From assembly GCA_007695035.1 (NCBI GenBank), contig REEO01000075.1, positions 1 to 64,000 of the forward strand: DNA of 64,000 nt. Reading direction: 5' to 3'. Each line of letters begins with the position of its first letter. The stretch's first letter is position 1. The DNA comes from Saprospirales bacterium. GTDB lineage: Bacteria; Bacteroidota; Bacteroidia; Chitinophagales; Saprospiraceae. The position numbers and the translations under genes were made by a program. This document shows positions 17,384-26,410 of the stretch, in pieces. The notes beneath the pieces are model-generated. The model saw nothing but the letters and a program-made list of their open reading frames with translations. It searched no databases and was not told the origin of the DNA.

Positions 17384-19615
17384 TCACTCACCAATTTTAT
17401 TTGCAATGGTATTTTCGTGGATTTCTCTGTATTCATCTATGTTTCCAAAGGGCTCAGAATCAATGGTCACAGACCCATCGGTCACATTTCCTAAAACATG
17501 GTACTTCAGATTTTTATTGTCCAGGATATCGAATATAAGGTCCCGCAAATTCGGGTCGATGGATACCACCGCCCTGGACTGACTTTCTCCGAATAAAAAG
17601 GCATCTTTCCGCACCAGAGAATCTGATACTATCTCAAATCCCAGTCCTCTTTCCATGCCGGATTCTGCCAGACAGGCAAAAAGTCCGCCTTCGGAAATGT
17701 CATGTGCCGATTTGATGAGCCTTTTGTCAATGAGTTCCAAAAGGGTGTCGTGCAATTCCTTTTCGACAGTAAGATCAATATCGGGTACGGGTGAGTGCTG
17801 GGGTCCATTTGTGATGCGCAAATACTCTGACGAACCAATATCGTTTTTGTGGTCTCCAAGCATGATAATCAGGTCACCGGATTGCTTGAAATCCATGGTC
17901 ATTATCTTCGATTGGTCTTGTATAATTCCGATCATCCCGATAGTAGGTGTCGGATAGACCGGCTCGTTCCCGGACTTGAGGACTGAGTGGTTATAAAAAC
18001 TCACATTTCCGCCCGTAACAGGGGTGTTGAATTGTTTACAGGCCGCTGCCATCCCTTTGATGGCGTACACAAACTGGTAGTAAACCTCGGGGTTATAGGG
18101 GTTTCCAAAATTCAAACAATTGGTTATGGCCAGGGGTTTGGCACCGGTACATACCAGATTTCTCGCTGCCTCCGACACTGCGATAGCTCCACCTCTAAAG
18201 GGATCGGCATACACGTAGCTTGAATTACAGTCTGAGGTGGCGGCCAATGCCACACCGGTTCCCTTAATTCGTATTACCGAAGCGTCAGACGGACTGTTAA
18301 AACTGAGGGTATTTGTCCTGACAGTGGAATCGTACTGGTTATAAATCCACTTTTTTGAGGCGATATTGGATGAGGCCATTAATTTTTTAGCCACCAATAC
18401 TAGATCTGTTGGCTGAGGGATGTTTTGAATGTCAAACTCATCGATTTTTTTGAAGTATGCGGGGGTTTGGTAATCCCGGTCATAAACCGGCGCTCCACCG
18501 CCCAAAACCAAGGAGGCTGCCGGAATGTCTGCCACTTTTTCTCCGTGCATAAAATACTCCAATCGGCCGCAATCGGTCACTTCGCCAATTTGCACACATT
18601 CGAGGTCCCATTTTTTGTAAACCTCCAGCAATTTGTCCTCGCTTCCCTTTTTGGCGACGACAAGCATGCGTTCCTGGCTCTCACTAAGGAGAATTTCAAA
18701 GGGATGCATATTTTCCTGACGGAGTGGCACCTTGTCCAGATGGATGACCATTCCCGTGCCGCTCTTGGCCGACATTTCAGAGGTGGAGCAGGAAATTCCC
18801 GCCGCACCCATGTCTTGCATACCTTCAACTGCTCCTGTTTTAAGTGCTTCCAGGCTGGCTTCGAGTAGTAGTTTTTCCTGAAAGGGATCACCAACCTGTA
18901 CCGAGGGCAGGTCGTCTGCGGAATCCTCGGTCAGGTCTGCGGAAGCGAAGGTCGCTCCGTGGATGCCGTCCTTGCCCGTGGCTGATCCCACGATAAAAAC
19001 CGGATTGCCCGGTCCAGGAGCTACCGCAGAAGCCGTTTCGCCCACTTTTACAATTCCGATGGACATGGCATTGACCAGGATGTTTTGTTGGTAGCTCGGA
19101 TGAAAGTATGTTTCCCCACCAATGGTAGGCACTCCGAGGCAATTTCCGTAATCCCCGATGCCTCTAACTACACCCTTTAGCAGGTGTTTGGTGCGCTCGG
19201 TATCCAGGTCGCCGAAGCGAAGGGAATTGAGTGCTGCGATGGGACGCGCTCCCATGGTAAAAATATCCCGGTGGATTCCACCAACTCCGGTAGCCGCTCC
19301 CTGATAGGGTTCAATGGCAGAGGGGTGATTGTGGGATTCCATCTTAAAGGCACAGGCCAGACCATCGCCAATATCAACCAGGCCTGCATTCTCCTCACCA
19401 GCCTCTACCAGTAGATTTTCTCCCTTTCGAGGGAGTGTCTTGATCCATTTAATGGAGTTCTTATAACTGCAGTGTTCGGACCACATTACGGAGTATACAC
19501 TCAGTTCCGTAAAGTTGGGTTCCCTGCCGAGATAATCGACTATTTTATCGTATTCCTCTTTGAGCAATCCCAACTTTTCTGCGGTTTCCACTCCCGGCTT
19601 TGTCTCCTGACTCAT
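17384..19615 (-). CDS. purL: Phosphoribosylformylglycinamidine synthase subunit PurL
   Basis: A 743-residue PurL of the small type, lacking the glutaminase domain that PurQ supplies in such systems. Motifs: VMWSEHCSYKNS at about residue 42, the ATP-binding SHNHPSAIEPYQGAATGVGG at about 90, and DMGAAGISCSTSEMS near 265. It makes formylglycinamidine ribonucleotide from FGAR, ATP and ammonia in purine synthesis. ATG 19615 is chosen over an upstream reading to 19654. No purQ or purS is adjacent. purN, also in this pathway, is 40 kb away in the same window. Confidence 0.96.
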   Translation of the reverse strand: MSQETKPGVETAEKLGLLKEEYDKIVDYLGREPNFTELSVYSVMWSEHCSYKNSIKWIKTLPRKGENLLVEAGEENAGLVDIGDGLACAFKMESHNHPSAIEPYQGAATGVGGIHRDIFTMGARPIAALNSLRFGDLDTERTKHLLKGVVRGIGDYGNCLGVPTIGGETYFHPSYQQNILVNAMSIGIVKVGETASAVAPGPGNPVFIVGSATGKDGIHGATFASADLTEDSADDLPSVQVGDPFQEKLLLEASLEALKTGAVEGMQDMGAAGISCSTSEMSAKSGTGMVIHLDKVPLRQENMHPFEILLSESQERMLVVAKKGSEDKLLEVYKKWDLECVQIGEVTDCGRLEYFMHGEKVADIPAASLVLGGGAPVYDRDYQTPAYFKKIDEFDIQNIPQPTDLVLVAKKLMASSNIASKKWIYNQYDSTVRTNTLSFNSPSDASVIRIKGTGVALAATSDCNSSYVYADPFRGGAIAVSEAARNLVCTGAKPLAITNCLNFGNPYNPEVYYQFVYAIKGMAAACKQFNTPVTGGNVSFYNHSVLKSGNEPVYPTPTIGMIGIIQDQSKIMTMDFKQSGDLIIMLGDHKNDIGSSEYLRITNGPQHSPVPDIDLTVEKELHDTLLELIDKRLIKSAHDISEGGLFACLAESGMERGLGFEIVSDSLVRKDAFLFGESQSRAVVSIDPNLRDLIFDILDNKNLKYHVLGNVTDGSVTIDSEPFGNIDEYREIHENTIANKIGE

Positions 19616-19962
19616 ATTGGTTTGTAGTATTTTTCCGCCCCAGCTCGAATCCAATTGAATGGCAATCTGAAATAGGGAAGCGGTGGTTAAAACTTTTCCT
19701 CTGATTCAATGACTGCAAAGATATAACAATGTCGTCAAGTTTGCCCGATTTTAATTCCACTGTCATGGGAAATTTATCCTTGGTCCAATTGCAGCTTCAC
19801 GATCTTTTTCCCAAAGTTCACGATTGAATCCCACCCTTTCTATCGTGAAACGACCTCCAACTCCGCAATCCTTATTTGGCCTGATTCCCAAAAAAAGTGG
19901 CCGGGAGCATCGCAATTTTGCAATGTTTTTCTATGTTTACGATTCTTTAATTTGAAAAGACC
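19616..19962. promoter_or_regulatory. Divergent purL/yhaO intergenic region with purL promoter element
   Basis: These 347 bases separate purL (minus) from the YhaO-like gene (plus). On the minus strand TATCTTTG (19723-19716) matches the TAnnTTTG box about 100 bases before purL. For the plus side only weak matches are seen near 19930-19955. No purine riboswitch or other structured leader was recognised. Confidence 0.4.
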
Positions 19963-21258
19963 ATGCAAATAAAATTTCTCCATGCCGCCGATCTCCATCT
20001 AGGCAGCCCCTTCAAAGGTCTTCACAATGTCAATCCCTCCCTGGGAAAAAAATTGAGGAAGGCATCCTTTGTCGCTTTTGATAATATGGTAGATGCAGCA
20101 ATCGAAGATGAGGTGGATTTTGTCCTGATCGCCGGCGATTCTTTTGATTCCGGTTCGGGTGACCTGCAGGCCCAGTTTTTTTTCCTCCGGGGCATGAATA
20201 CGCTCCGTGAAAAAGGGATTCCGGTTTACCTGATCACAGGGAATCACGATCCGCTGAACAAATGGTCTGAAAACCTCAAAATGCCCGACAACGTCATCCT
20301 TTTTAGTGGTGAAAAACCGGAGGTGTACGATTTTTTAAAAGACGGCAAAGTTGCTGCCAAAATTATCGGCATGAGTTATTCCCAAAGGGAAGTTTTTGAC
20401 AACCTGGCTGCCTATTATCCTAATGGAGATCCCGGTATTCTCTCCATCGCCCTTCTGCACGGAAACAGAGGCACCGATACCGGTCATCAGCCCTACAGTC
20501 CATTTGCCCTGGACGATTTGAGACGTCACGCAAATACGGATTACTGGGCGTTGGGCCACATTCACAAAAGAGAAGTTCTGTCCGATCAAAATCCCTGTGC
20601 TGTTTTTCCCGGGAATATTCAGGGACGACACTTTAATGAAGATGGAGAAAAAGGTTGCTATTTGGTTGAGTTTGATGGGAAGAAAAGGAATGACTTCCGC
20701 TTTGTGCCCCTCTCTGAATTTATTTTCCAAAGGGTTGAGGTGGATTGTTCAAAGGTGGGTGACATTGGCGCTTTTACAGAAAAACTTGAAGAGGTCGCAT
20801 CTGAACTTTTAGAGGGAAAAAGTGGAACCAGTTTTATCCTGAGACCTGTGCTGATCGGGATGACAGAGATGTTTGTTGCACTTCAGAACCACCAGCAGGT
20901 CGATGAGCTTTTTCGGGAAATTAACAACAGATCACTGCACAGGGCCTCGATTGTGCACTTTGATTCCCCGGTAAATAAAACCCTGCCTTCCGTTAACCTT
21001 GAAGAGAGGGCCAAATCGGATGATTTTTTTGCTGATCTGCTCAGGGATTTTAAGGCCCTGCTTTCCGACGATATCGAGACAAAAGGTATTATCGATGAGA
21101 TTAATGAGGAGATAACCGGGAATACCAAAAGGATGCTTTCCGGGGAGATAGAAAAGGTTAATAAAGACAACGGAGAGCGGGAGGAATTGATTCGCAGTGC
21201 CAGAAATGTTGCTGTGGCTGCTTTGTTGGAACAAAAAAACCGGGGAAATGATAATTAA
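19963..21258 (+). CDS. YhaO/SbcD-like DNA repair exonuclease (metallophosphoesterase)
   Basis: A 431-residue calcineurin-type phosphoesterase. Metal ligands are visible in order: LHAADLHLGSPF (Asp10, His12), IAGDSFDS, ITGNHDP, LLHGNRG and ALGHIHKRE. This arrangement is that of SbcD/Mre11 nucleases, and the pairing with a YhaN-like ATPase marks the YhaO subgroup. It would cut DNA ends or hairpins in repair. The C-terminal 200 residues form a capping and partner-binding region. The next gene overlaps its end by 11 bases, pointing to translational coupling and a two-subunit complex. Confidence 0.9.
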   Translation: MQIKFLHAADLHLGSPFKGLHNVNPSLGKKLRKASFVAFDNMVDAAIEDEVDFVLIAGDSFDSGSGDLQAQFFFLRGMNTLREKGIPVYLITGNHDPLNKWSENLKMPDNVILFSGEKPEVYDFLKDGKVAAKIIGMSYSQREVFDNLAAYYPNGDPGILSIALLHGNRGTDTGHQPYSPFALDDLRRHANTDYWALGHIHKREVLSDQNPCAVFPGNIQGRHFNEDGEKGCYLVEFDGKKRNDFRFVPLSEFIFQRVEVDCSKVGDIGAFTEKLEEVASELLEGKSGTSFILRPVLIGMTEMFVALQNHQQVDELFREINNRSLHRASIVHFDSPVNKTLPSVNLEERAKSDDFFADLLRDFKALLSDDIETKGIIDEINEEITGNTKRMLSGEIEKVNKDNGEREELIRSARNVAVAALLEQKNRGNDN

Positions 21259-24172
21259 GGAATTGCATATCGATGGATTTGGCATTTTTCACGACCACCG
21301 CATCACCGGATTGAACAGCGGCATGGAGGTGCTTTATGGTGCCAATGAAGCAGGAAAATCTACCTTGCTGGATTTTATTCGAATGACGCTGATGGGATAC
21401 CCAAGACCCAATGATCAGCGAAGACCACCTTTGAAGGGCGGAAATCACGGGGGCAGTATTTTCTTTGAGGACAAGACTGGAAAAACCTGGGAAATTCGGA
21501 GGACAGGAACCAATCACAACGCCCCGCCCACACTTATTGATCAAACTACACTGGAAGAATTTCGAGACCAGGTACAGTTTGATAAGGTTGTTAGCAACGC
21601 CAACAGTGAAATTTTTGAAAACATCTACGCGATCGGACTGAGTGAGCTTTTTCAAATGGGAAGCATTGACAAATCCGGAATGAAAGATCGCATATACAGC
21701 CTCGGAACCGGAGTGGTTGGTCTGGATCTTCGCGCATTGGAATCCGAACTCACCAAAAAATCCAGAGACCTTTATATCCCAAGAGGCAGCACTCAAAGAA
21801 TTTCCAATTTGGTCAGTGATCTCAATGAATTGGAAGGGAAACTCCATCACATGGATGCCGGAGTAGAGCGGTACGATCAAATTCTCCATAAAGTTGGTGA
21901 TTTTAGAGAGAAAAGTGAGGAGGTATCAAATGAAATTCAGTGCATAGACAAGGAACTTGAACAACTCAAGGCGCGCAGTGATATCTATCAAAACTTTGTG
22001 GACCTTGAAGATGCGAGGAAAAAACTGGCTGAATATGTTGACTTTCAGGAAATGCACGATGAGGACGTCGAAAATATTCGCTCTATTCAACAAAGGCTTG
22101 ATGACAGAAAAAAACAACTCAGTGAGTCCCAAAAACAGTTGGATGAACTCCGGGATAGATTGGATAAGGTCAAAACTGATGAAAATCTGCTAGAATTTTT
22201 GCCCAAGAAGGGCTGGCTGGAGCGGGCAATACCAGAATATGAATCCAGAATGACTCAATCCCAAAGGGAGCAGGAACAAATTTCCCGGCTAAAGGAGGAG
22301 AGGGATTCACTTTTGAGTCGCCTTGGGAAAGGGTATTCATCTGATTTGTTAGCTCAATTCAACCAATTTGACGGTTTGAGAAACAAGGGGGAGGAGGTGT
22401 ACAAAAAGTTGGAAAGCCTGGATCGAAGTATTGCTCTAAAAAAGGAAAGACTTGAGGACAGGAATAGGGCAGTAAGGGAAATCCAGACCGCCGTGGAGCA
22501 ATTTGAACACCAACGGGATTCCGGGAACATTGCAACCGAACAGGATGCAGTAACCGGAAGGAAAAAATGGGCAGAGTTGGAGGTGAAATTTAATGAATTG
22601 ATAAGCGCGCCCACATCCCAAGTGGATTTGCCTACCTGGCTGCACTTTGGTGCGCTTGTCGTTGCTATTATTGCGGCTGTTGGGGCCGTTCTTTTGTGGG
22701 AAACTTACATGTGGTTTGGGATAATTGGCCTTCTCGGTGCTGTGGTAATTTCCGTGCTGATTTTAAGCAGTTGGAGAAGCGGAGGGAAAAGAAATGATAA
22801 ACCTGACGCAATTGAATTGCAGGCCAAAATCAAGGAATTGGAAGCGCAATTGAACTCCTATGAAAAAATTAGGGACGCCATTGAGGAAAAGGTCCGTGAA
22901 CGTGACAGGTTGGTATCGCTGAAAAGGGAGGAAGAAGACCAGGTTGCGCAAGAGGAAAAATCCAGGGAGGAATTGGAGCGTGACTGGTTTGAATTTATAA
23001 CTGAATTGGGTCTGCCAGCCGGGCTTAGACCTTCTGCAGCCGGGGACTTCTGCGAACGGGCGAAAAATTTTCAGGACCTGGAACGCAAGCAAAAAACCGC
23101 AGAATTGGCCAGGGGGGAATTGCAAAAAAAAATGGAGGGCTTCGAGCAGGAAATTCGTAAAATGATTTTAGCCGGGGATGGTGAATCCATTACCGAGGCA
23201 GCCAGTAGGCTTAGCAATCAGCTGGAAGAGCAGGAGAAGAAAAAGAATGAAAAGTCGAGCCTGGGCGAGCGATTGGAACGTGAGAACCACGATATGGAAA
23301 CCCTGGAAAAAGAAATTGATAGGCTGGAAGGGGAGGGGGATGCGCTGTATGGCAAATACGGCATCGGTTCCGCTGAGGAGTTCCCGGAATTCCTTAAAAA
23401 ACAAACTGAATACAGGGAGGCAGTGGACCAGAAAAATGAGGCGAGGCGCTTGATTGAAAGCCGCTGTGGAAAAAATCGATTTGACGGAGTGGTTCATGAC
23501 CTCAGAGGGTTGGACCCCCCTGAAATCAACCGACGAATCTCTGAATTGGAGGAAAGGAAAAAAGAGCTCGACCGCGATCGGGAAGGAATTAATCAGTCCA
23601 TTGGTAAGCTATCCGAGGATGCAAAGAAATTGATCGACTCCGAGGAGCAGGCCGGTTTGCTGGAAGAGCGGGAGGTCAAACGAGCTGCCCTCGCTGACGC
23701 TTACAGAGAGTGGATGTCTGTTCGCCTTGCAGAGCGGGTAATTTCCCACTGCAAGTTAAAGTACCAGGAAACCAGACAACCTGCTGTAATTCGACGTACA
23801 GCAGAGATTTTTTCAGCAATTACCTCGGGCCGGTACGGCAATATTCAGGTTTCGGTGGACGACGAGGCCCTGATTGTTTTTGGAAAAGGAGGTTCGCGCA
23901 AATCCGTTTTTGAATTGAGCCGGGGTACCAGGGAGCAACTCCTGCTGTCGCTCAGAATGGGGCTGATCGACCAGTATGAAGCGAGTGGGGCAGAACCCCT
24001 TCCTGTTGTACTGGACGATGTGTTGGTTAATTTTGATAAGAAGAGGGCCTCGGAGACAGCCCGCCAACTCACTTCTTTCGCCCAAAAACGCCAGGTTTTG
24101 TTATTCACCTGCCATAAATACATTGCGGAACTATTGGAGGCTGAGGGAGCCAGGGTGCGCACAGTTGATTAG
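21248..24172 (+). CDS. YhaN/SbcC-like SMC-type ATPase
   Basis: A 974-residue ATPase. Walker A is GANEAGKST (residues 31-39); near the C-terminus come the ABC signature-like FELSRGTREQLLLSLRMGL and Walker B PLPVVLDDVLVNF. Long coiled coils lie between (about 190-450 and 520-820). Two hydrophobic helices at about residues 464-510 (FGALVVAIIAAVGAVLLW; FGIIGLLGAVVISVLIL) sit in the middle, a feature of YhaN but not of SbcC or Rad50, suggesting membrane attachment. ATG 21248 is inside the end of yhaO. The pair would process DNA ends together; the cellular trigger is unknown. Confidence 0.88.
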   Translation: MIIKELHIDGFGIFHDHRITGLNSGMEVLYGANEAGKSTLLDFIRMTLMGYPRPNDQRRPPLKGGNHGGSIFFEDKTGKTWEIRRTGTNHNAPPTLIDQTTLEEFRDQVQFDKVVSNANSEIFENIYAIGLSELFQMGSIDKSGMKDRIYSLGTGVVGLDLRALESELTKKSRDLYIPRGSTQRISNLVSDLNELEGKLHHMDAGVERYDQILHKVGDFREKSEEVSNEIQCIDKELEQLKARSDIYQNFVDLEDARKKLAEYVDFQEMHDEDVENIRSIQQRLDDRKKQLSESQKQLDELRDRLDKVKTDENLLEFLPKKGWLERAIPEYESRMTQSQREQEQISRLKEERDSLLSRLGKGYSSDLLAQFNQFDGLRNKGEEVYKKLESLDRSIALKKERLEDRNRAVREIQTAVEQFEHQRDSGNIATEQDAVTGRKKWAELEVKFNELISAPTSQVDLPTWLHFGALVVAIIAAVGAVLLWETYMWFGIIGLLGAVVISVLILSSWRSGGKRNDKPDAIELQAKIKELEAQLNSYEKIRDAIEEKVRERDRLVSLKREEEDQVAQEEKSREELERDWFEFITELGLPAGLRPSAAGDFCERAKNFQDLERKQKTAELARGELQKKMEGFEQEIRKMILAGDGESITEAASRLSNQLEEQEKKKNEKSSLGERLERENHDMETLEKEIDRLEGEGDALYGKYGIGSAEEFPEFLKKQTEYREAVDQKNEARRLIESRCGKNRFDGVVHDLRGLDPPEINRRISELEERKKELDRDREGINQSIGKLSEDAKKLIDSEEQAGLLEEREVKRAALADAYREWMSVRLAERVISHCKLKYQETRQPAVIRRTAEIFSAITSGRYGNIQVSVDDEALIVFGKGGSRKSVFELSRGTREQLLLSLRMGLIDQYEASGAEPLPVVLDDVLVNFDKKRASETARQLTSFAQKRQVLLFTCHKYIAELLEAEGARVRTVD

Positions 24173-24301
24173 TGGTATGTAAAGCCAGAGTGCCACCAGA
24201 ATACTGCACCCTGAAGGGAAGCAACCAAAAAGCCTAACGTGAACTTCAACCCCAAATCCCCATTTTCCTCCATCCATAACCCTCCCGCCGGAAAAATTAT
24301 T

Positions 24302-24309
24302 TAGCTTTG
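24302..24309 (+). promoter_or_regulatory. Bacteroidota-type -7 element before hutI
   Basis: TAGCTTTG matches TAnnTTTG and lies 16 bases before the hutI ATG, which predicts a very short leader. No -33 partner is obvious. Confidence 0.4.
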
Positions 24310-24325
24310 CCAGCAAAAAGGAAAC

Positions 24326-25573
24326 ATGAAAAAACGGCTTTTTACCAATATCGGAGAACTCCTTCAGGTTAGGGAAAAAACAACCAACCCCCTTGCCGGT
24401 GAGGAAATGAGCGAAGTGCCCTCCATTTATAATGCGTGGTTGTTGACCGAAGGCGATCGAATTAGCGGGTACGGAAAGATGGATGCGCTACCTGATGTAA
24501 AAGATGCAGAGAATATTGATTTGTCCGGTAGAAAAGTAATGCCGGCCTGGGTGGATTCGCACACCCACATAGTTTTTGCCAAAAGCCGCGAAGAGGAATT
24601 TGTAATGCGGTTAAAAGGTCGTTCGTACGAAGAAATAGCTGCAAGTGGAGGTGGAATCCTGAATTCTGCCAAAAAGCTGCAAAAAACCTCAGAGGATGAA
24701 TTGTACCGTTCAGCCGAGATTCGGCTAAAGGAGGTGCGCGCTTTGGGTACCGGAGCCATAGAAATTAAAAGTGGTTACGGACTCACCACGGAAAGTGAAT
24801 TGAAAATGCTTAGGGTCATTAAGCGCCTCCGGGAGAATTATCCTGACATGCCCATCAAAAGCACCTTTCTCGGGGCCCATGCACTGCCGGTTGAATACAA
24901 GGAGCGCAGGGAAGATTTTATCCGCTTGATCATCGATGAGATGCTCCCCAAAGTGGCTGAACAGGGGCTGGCTGAGTACTGCGATGTGTTTTGCGAGCGC
25001 GGATTTTTTACCTACGATGAAACCGATCGCATTTTGCAAGCCGCTGCCAATTGCGATATGAAGCCTAAGGTCCACGCGAATGAACTCGACTACTCCGGGG
25101 GTGTGCAGGTAGGTGTAAAAAACAAGGCTGTATCCGTGGATCACCTCGAGTTTGTCGGGAAAGAAGAGCTCGAAGCCCTGAATGGAAGTGGAACCATGCC
25201 CACGCTATTGCCCTCGACGGCCTTCTTTTTGGATATTGATTACGCACCGGCCAGAAAAATAATCGATTACGGTCTTCCCGTTGCAGTTGCCTCTGATTAC
25301 AATCCCGGCTCAACTCCCTCCGGGCGGATGCCGCTGGTCATGTCACTGGCCTGTATCAAGATGAAAATGACCCCGGCCGAAGCCCTGAATGCCATGACCA
25401 TCAACGGAGCTTTTGCAATGGAGATCGAAGACCAATGCGGCTCCATCACCAAAGGCAAATTGGCCAATTTTATCGTCTTAAACAAAGAAGTGCCATCCCT
25501 GGATTTTCTACCTTATGCATTTGGTACGGATTGGATAGATGGGGTCTATGTTTCCGGTCGAAAAGTGGGGTAG
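24326..25573 (+). CDS. hutI: Imidazolonepropionase
   Basis: A 415-residue amidohydrolase matching HutI: metal-binding VDSHTHIVFAKSREEEF (about residue 75), the substrate loop GRSYEEIAASGGGI, KSGYGLTTESELKM, HANELDYSGG (about 245) and VASDYNPGSTPS (about 325). It opens the ring of imidazolonepropionate to formiminoglutamate, the third step of histidine breakdown. No hutH, hutU or hutG is next to it, so the pathway must be dispersed. It is convergent with trmN6. Confidence 0.95.
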   Translation: MKKRLFTNIGELLQVREKTTNPLAGEEMSEVPSIYNAWLLTEGDRISGYGKMDALPDVKDAENIDLSGRKVMPAWVDSHTHIVFAKSREEEFVMRLKGRSYEEIAASGGGILNSAKKLQKTSEDELYRSAEIRLKEVRALGTGAIEIKSGYGLTTESELKMLRVIKRLRENYPDMPIKSTFLGAHALPVEYKERREDFIRLIIDEMLPKVAEQGLAEYCDVFCERGFFTYDETDRILQAAANCDMKPKVHANELDYSGGVQVGVKNKAVSVDHLEFVGKEELEALNGSGTMPTLLPSTAFFLDIDYAPARKIIDYGLPVAVASDYNPGSTPSGRMPLVMSLACIKMKMTPAEALNAMTINGAFAMEIEDQCGSITKGKLANFIVLNKEVPSLDFLPYAFGTDWIDGVYVSGRKVG

Positions 25574-25608
25574 GGTTTCGATAGGTGAAAATCTAAATCG
25601 AAGGGGAA

Positions 25609-26313
25609 TCACGCTTGCAAATAAAACCCCCTTGTGATTTTTTTAAATTCTTCCGTGTATTGGCCTGCTTCATTTCGGATGGTCAAGCTTGTTTCTTCAA
25701 TTCCCGAATCGCCCTGACCGGATTTTTGATACTCGAGTAAAAGCCTGTGAGCGGGTGTGCCGGGTTGTGGATGCACCCTGCAAATACGCCTGCATCGAAG
25801 TTCCGGAAACTGATTGAGTGGCGGGGATTTCCGGTCGTTTTCACATTCTACAATCAATGAGACACTTGCTCCCGGATTCAGAAGAACTGGAGCGCGGTTT
25901 AGCAGTGATGTGTGAGAGAGTGGGCCGATCTGGCGCGCGGTGTGGGTTCCGCTTTTTCGACTGGGACTTCCCCTGAAAAAAGGCGGATTGCAAACGATGC
26001 GGTCCCATTTTTCCTCAAGTTCTTTAAAACATCCTTTTCTGACGCTCAGCCTATCCTTCCAGGGGCTGTTCTCAAAATTACTTTCTGCCAGCTTTACCGC
26101 TTCCTCGTTGATGTCAATTGCGTGTACCATTACCCCTGGATAGCGCTGGGCAATCATAAGAGAAAGAATACCGGTCCCTGTACCAATGTCCAGGGCGGTT
26201 CCCGACTCCCCGACTTCTGCCCAGACGCCCAAGAGTACCGCATCAGTAGTCAGCGGCATAGCCGATTCGGACTGCTGAAGGTAAAATTTCTGAAACTGGA
26301 AGACGCTACCCAT
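25609..26313 (-). CDS. trmN6: tRNA1(Val) (adenine37-N6)-methyltransferase
   Basis: A 234-residue class I SAM methyltransferase. The N-terminal MGSVFQFQKFYLQQSESAMP region (the FQFKxFxL-type start of the YfiC/TrmN6 family) is followed by the SAM motif ALDIGTGTGILSLMIA and the base-flipping catalytic motif NPPFF at about residue 115. It methylates A37 of tRNA1(Val) in characterised members. ATG 26313 is preferred over an in-frame TTG at 26346, because family members start just before the FQFK segment. It is downstream of the phospholipase-D-like gene by about 100 bases. Confidence 0.87.
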   Translation of the reverse strand: MGSVFQFQKFYLQQSESAMPLTTDAVLLGVWAEVGESGTALDIGTGTGILSLMIAQRYPGVMVHAIDINEEAVKLAESNFENSPWKDRLSVRKGCFKELEEKWDRIVCNPPFFRGSPSRKSGTHTARQIGPLSHTSLLNRAPVLLNPGASVSLIVECENDRKSPPLNQFPELRCRRICRVHPQPGTPAHRLLLEYQKSGQGDSGIEETSLTIRNEAGQYTEEFKKITRGFYLQA

Positions 26314-26410
26314 TTTGACGGTTGATATGGTTTTAAACTTTGCCAATCTCCGAATTAATCAATCCAGGAAACTTGTATGTTTTGTACCTGGAGAGATCTA
26401 CCTGCCCCCT

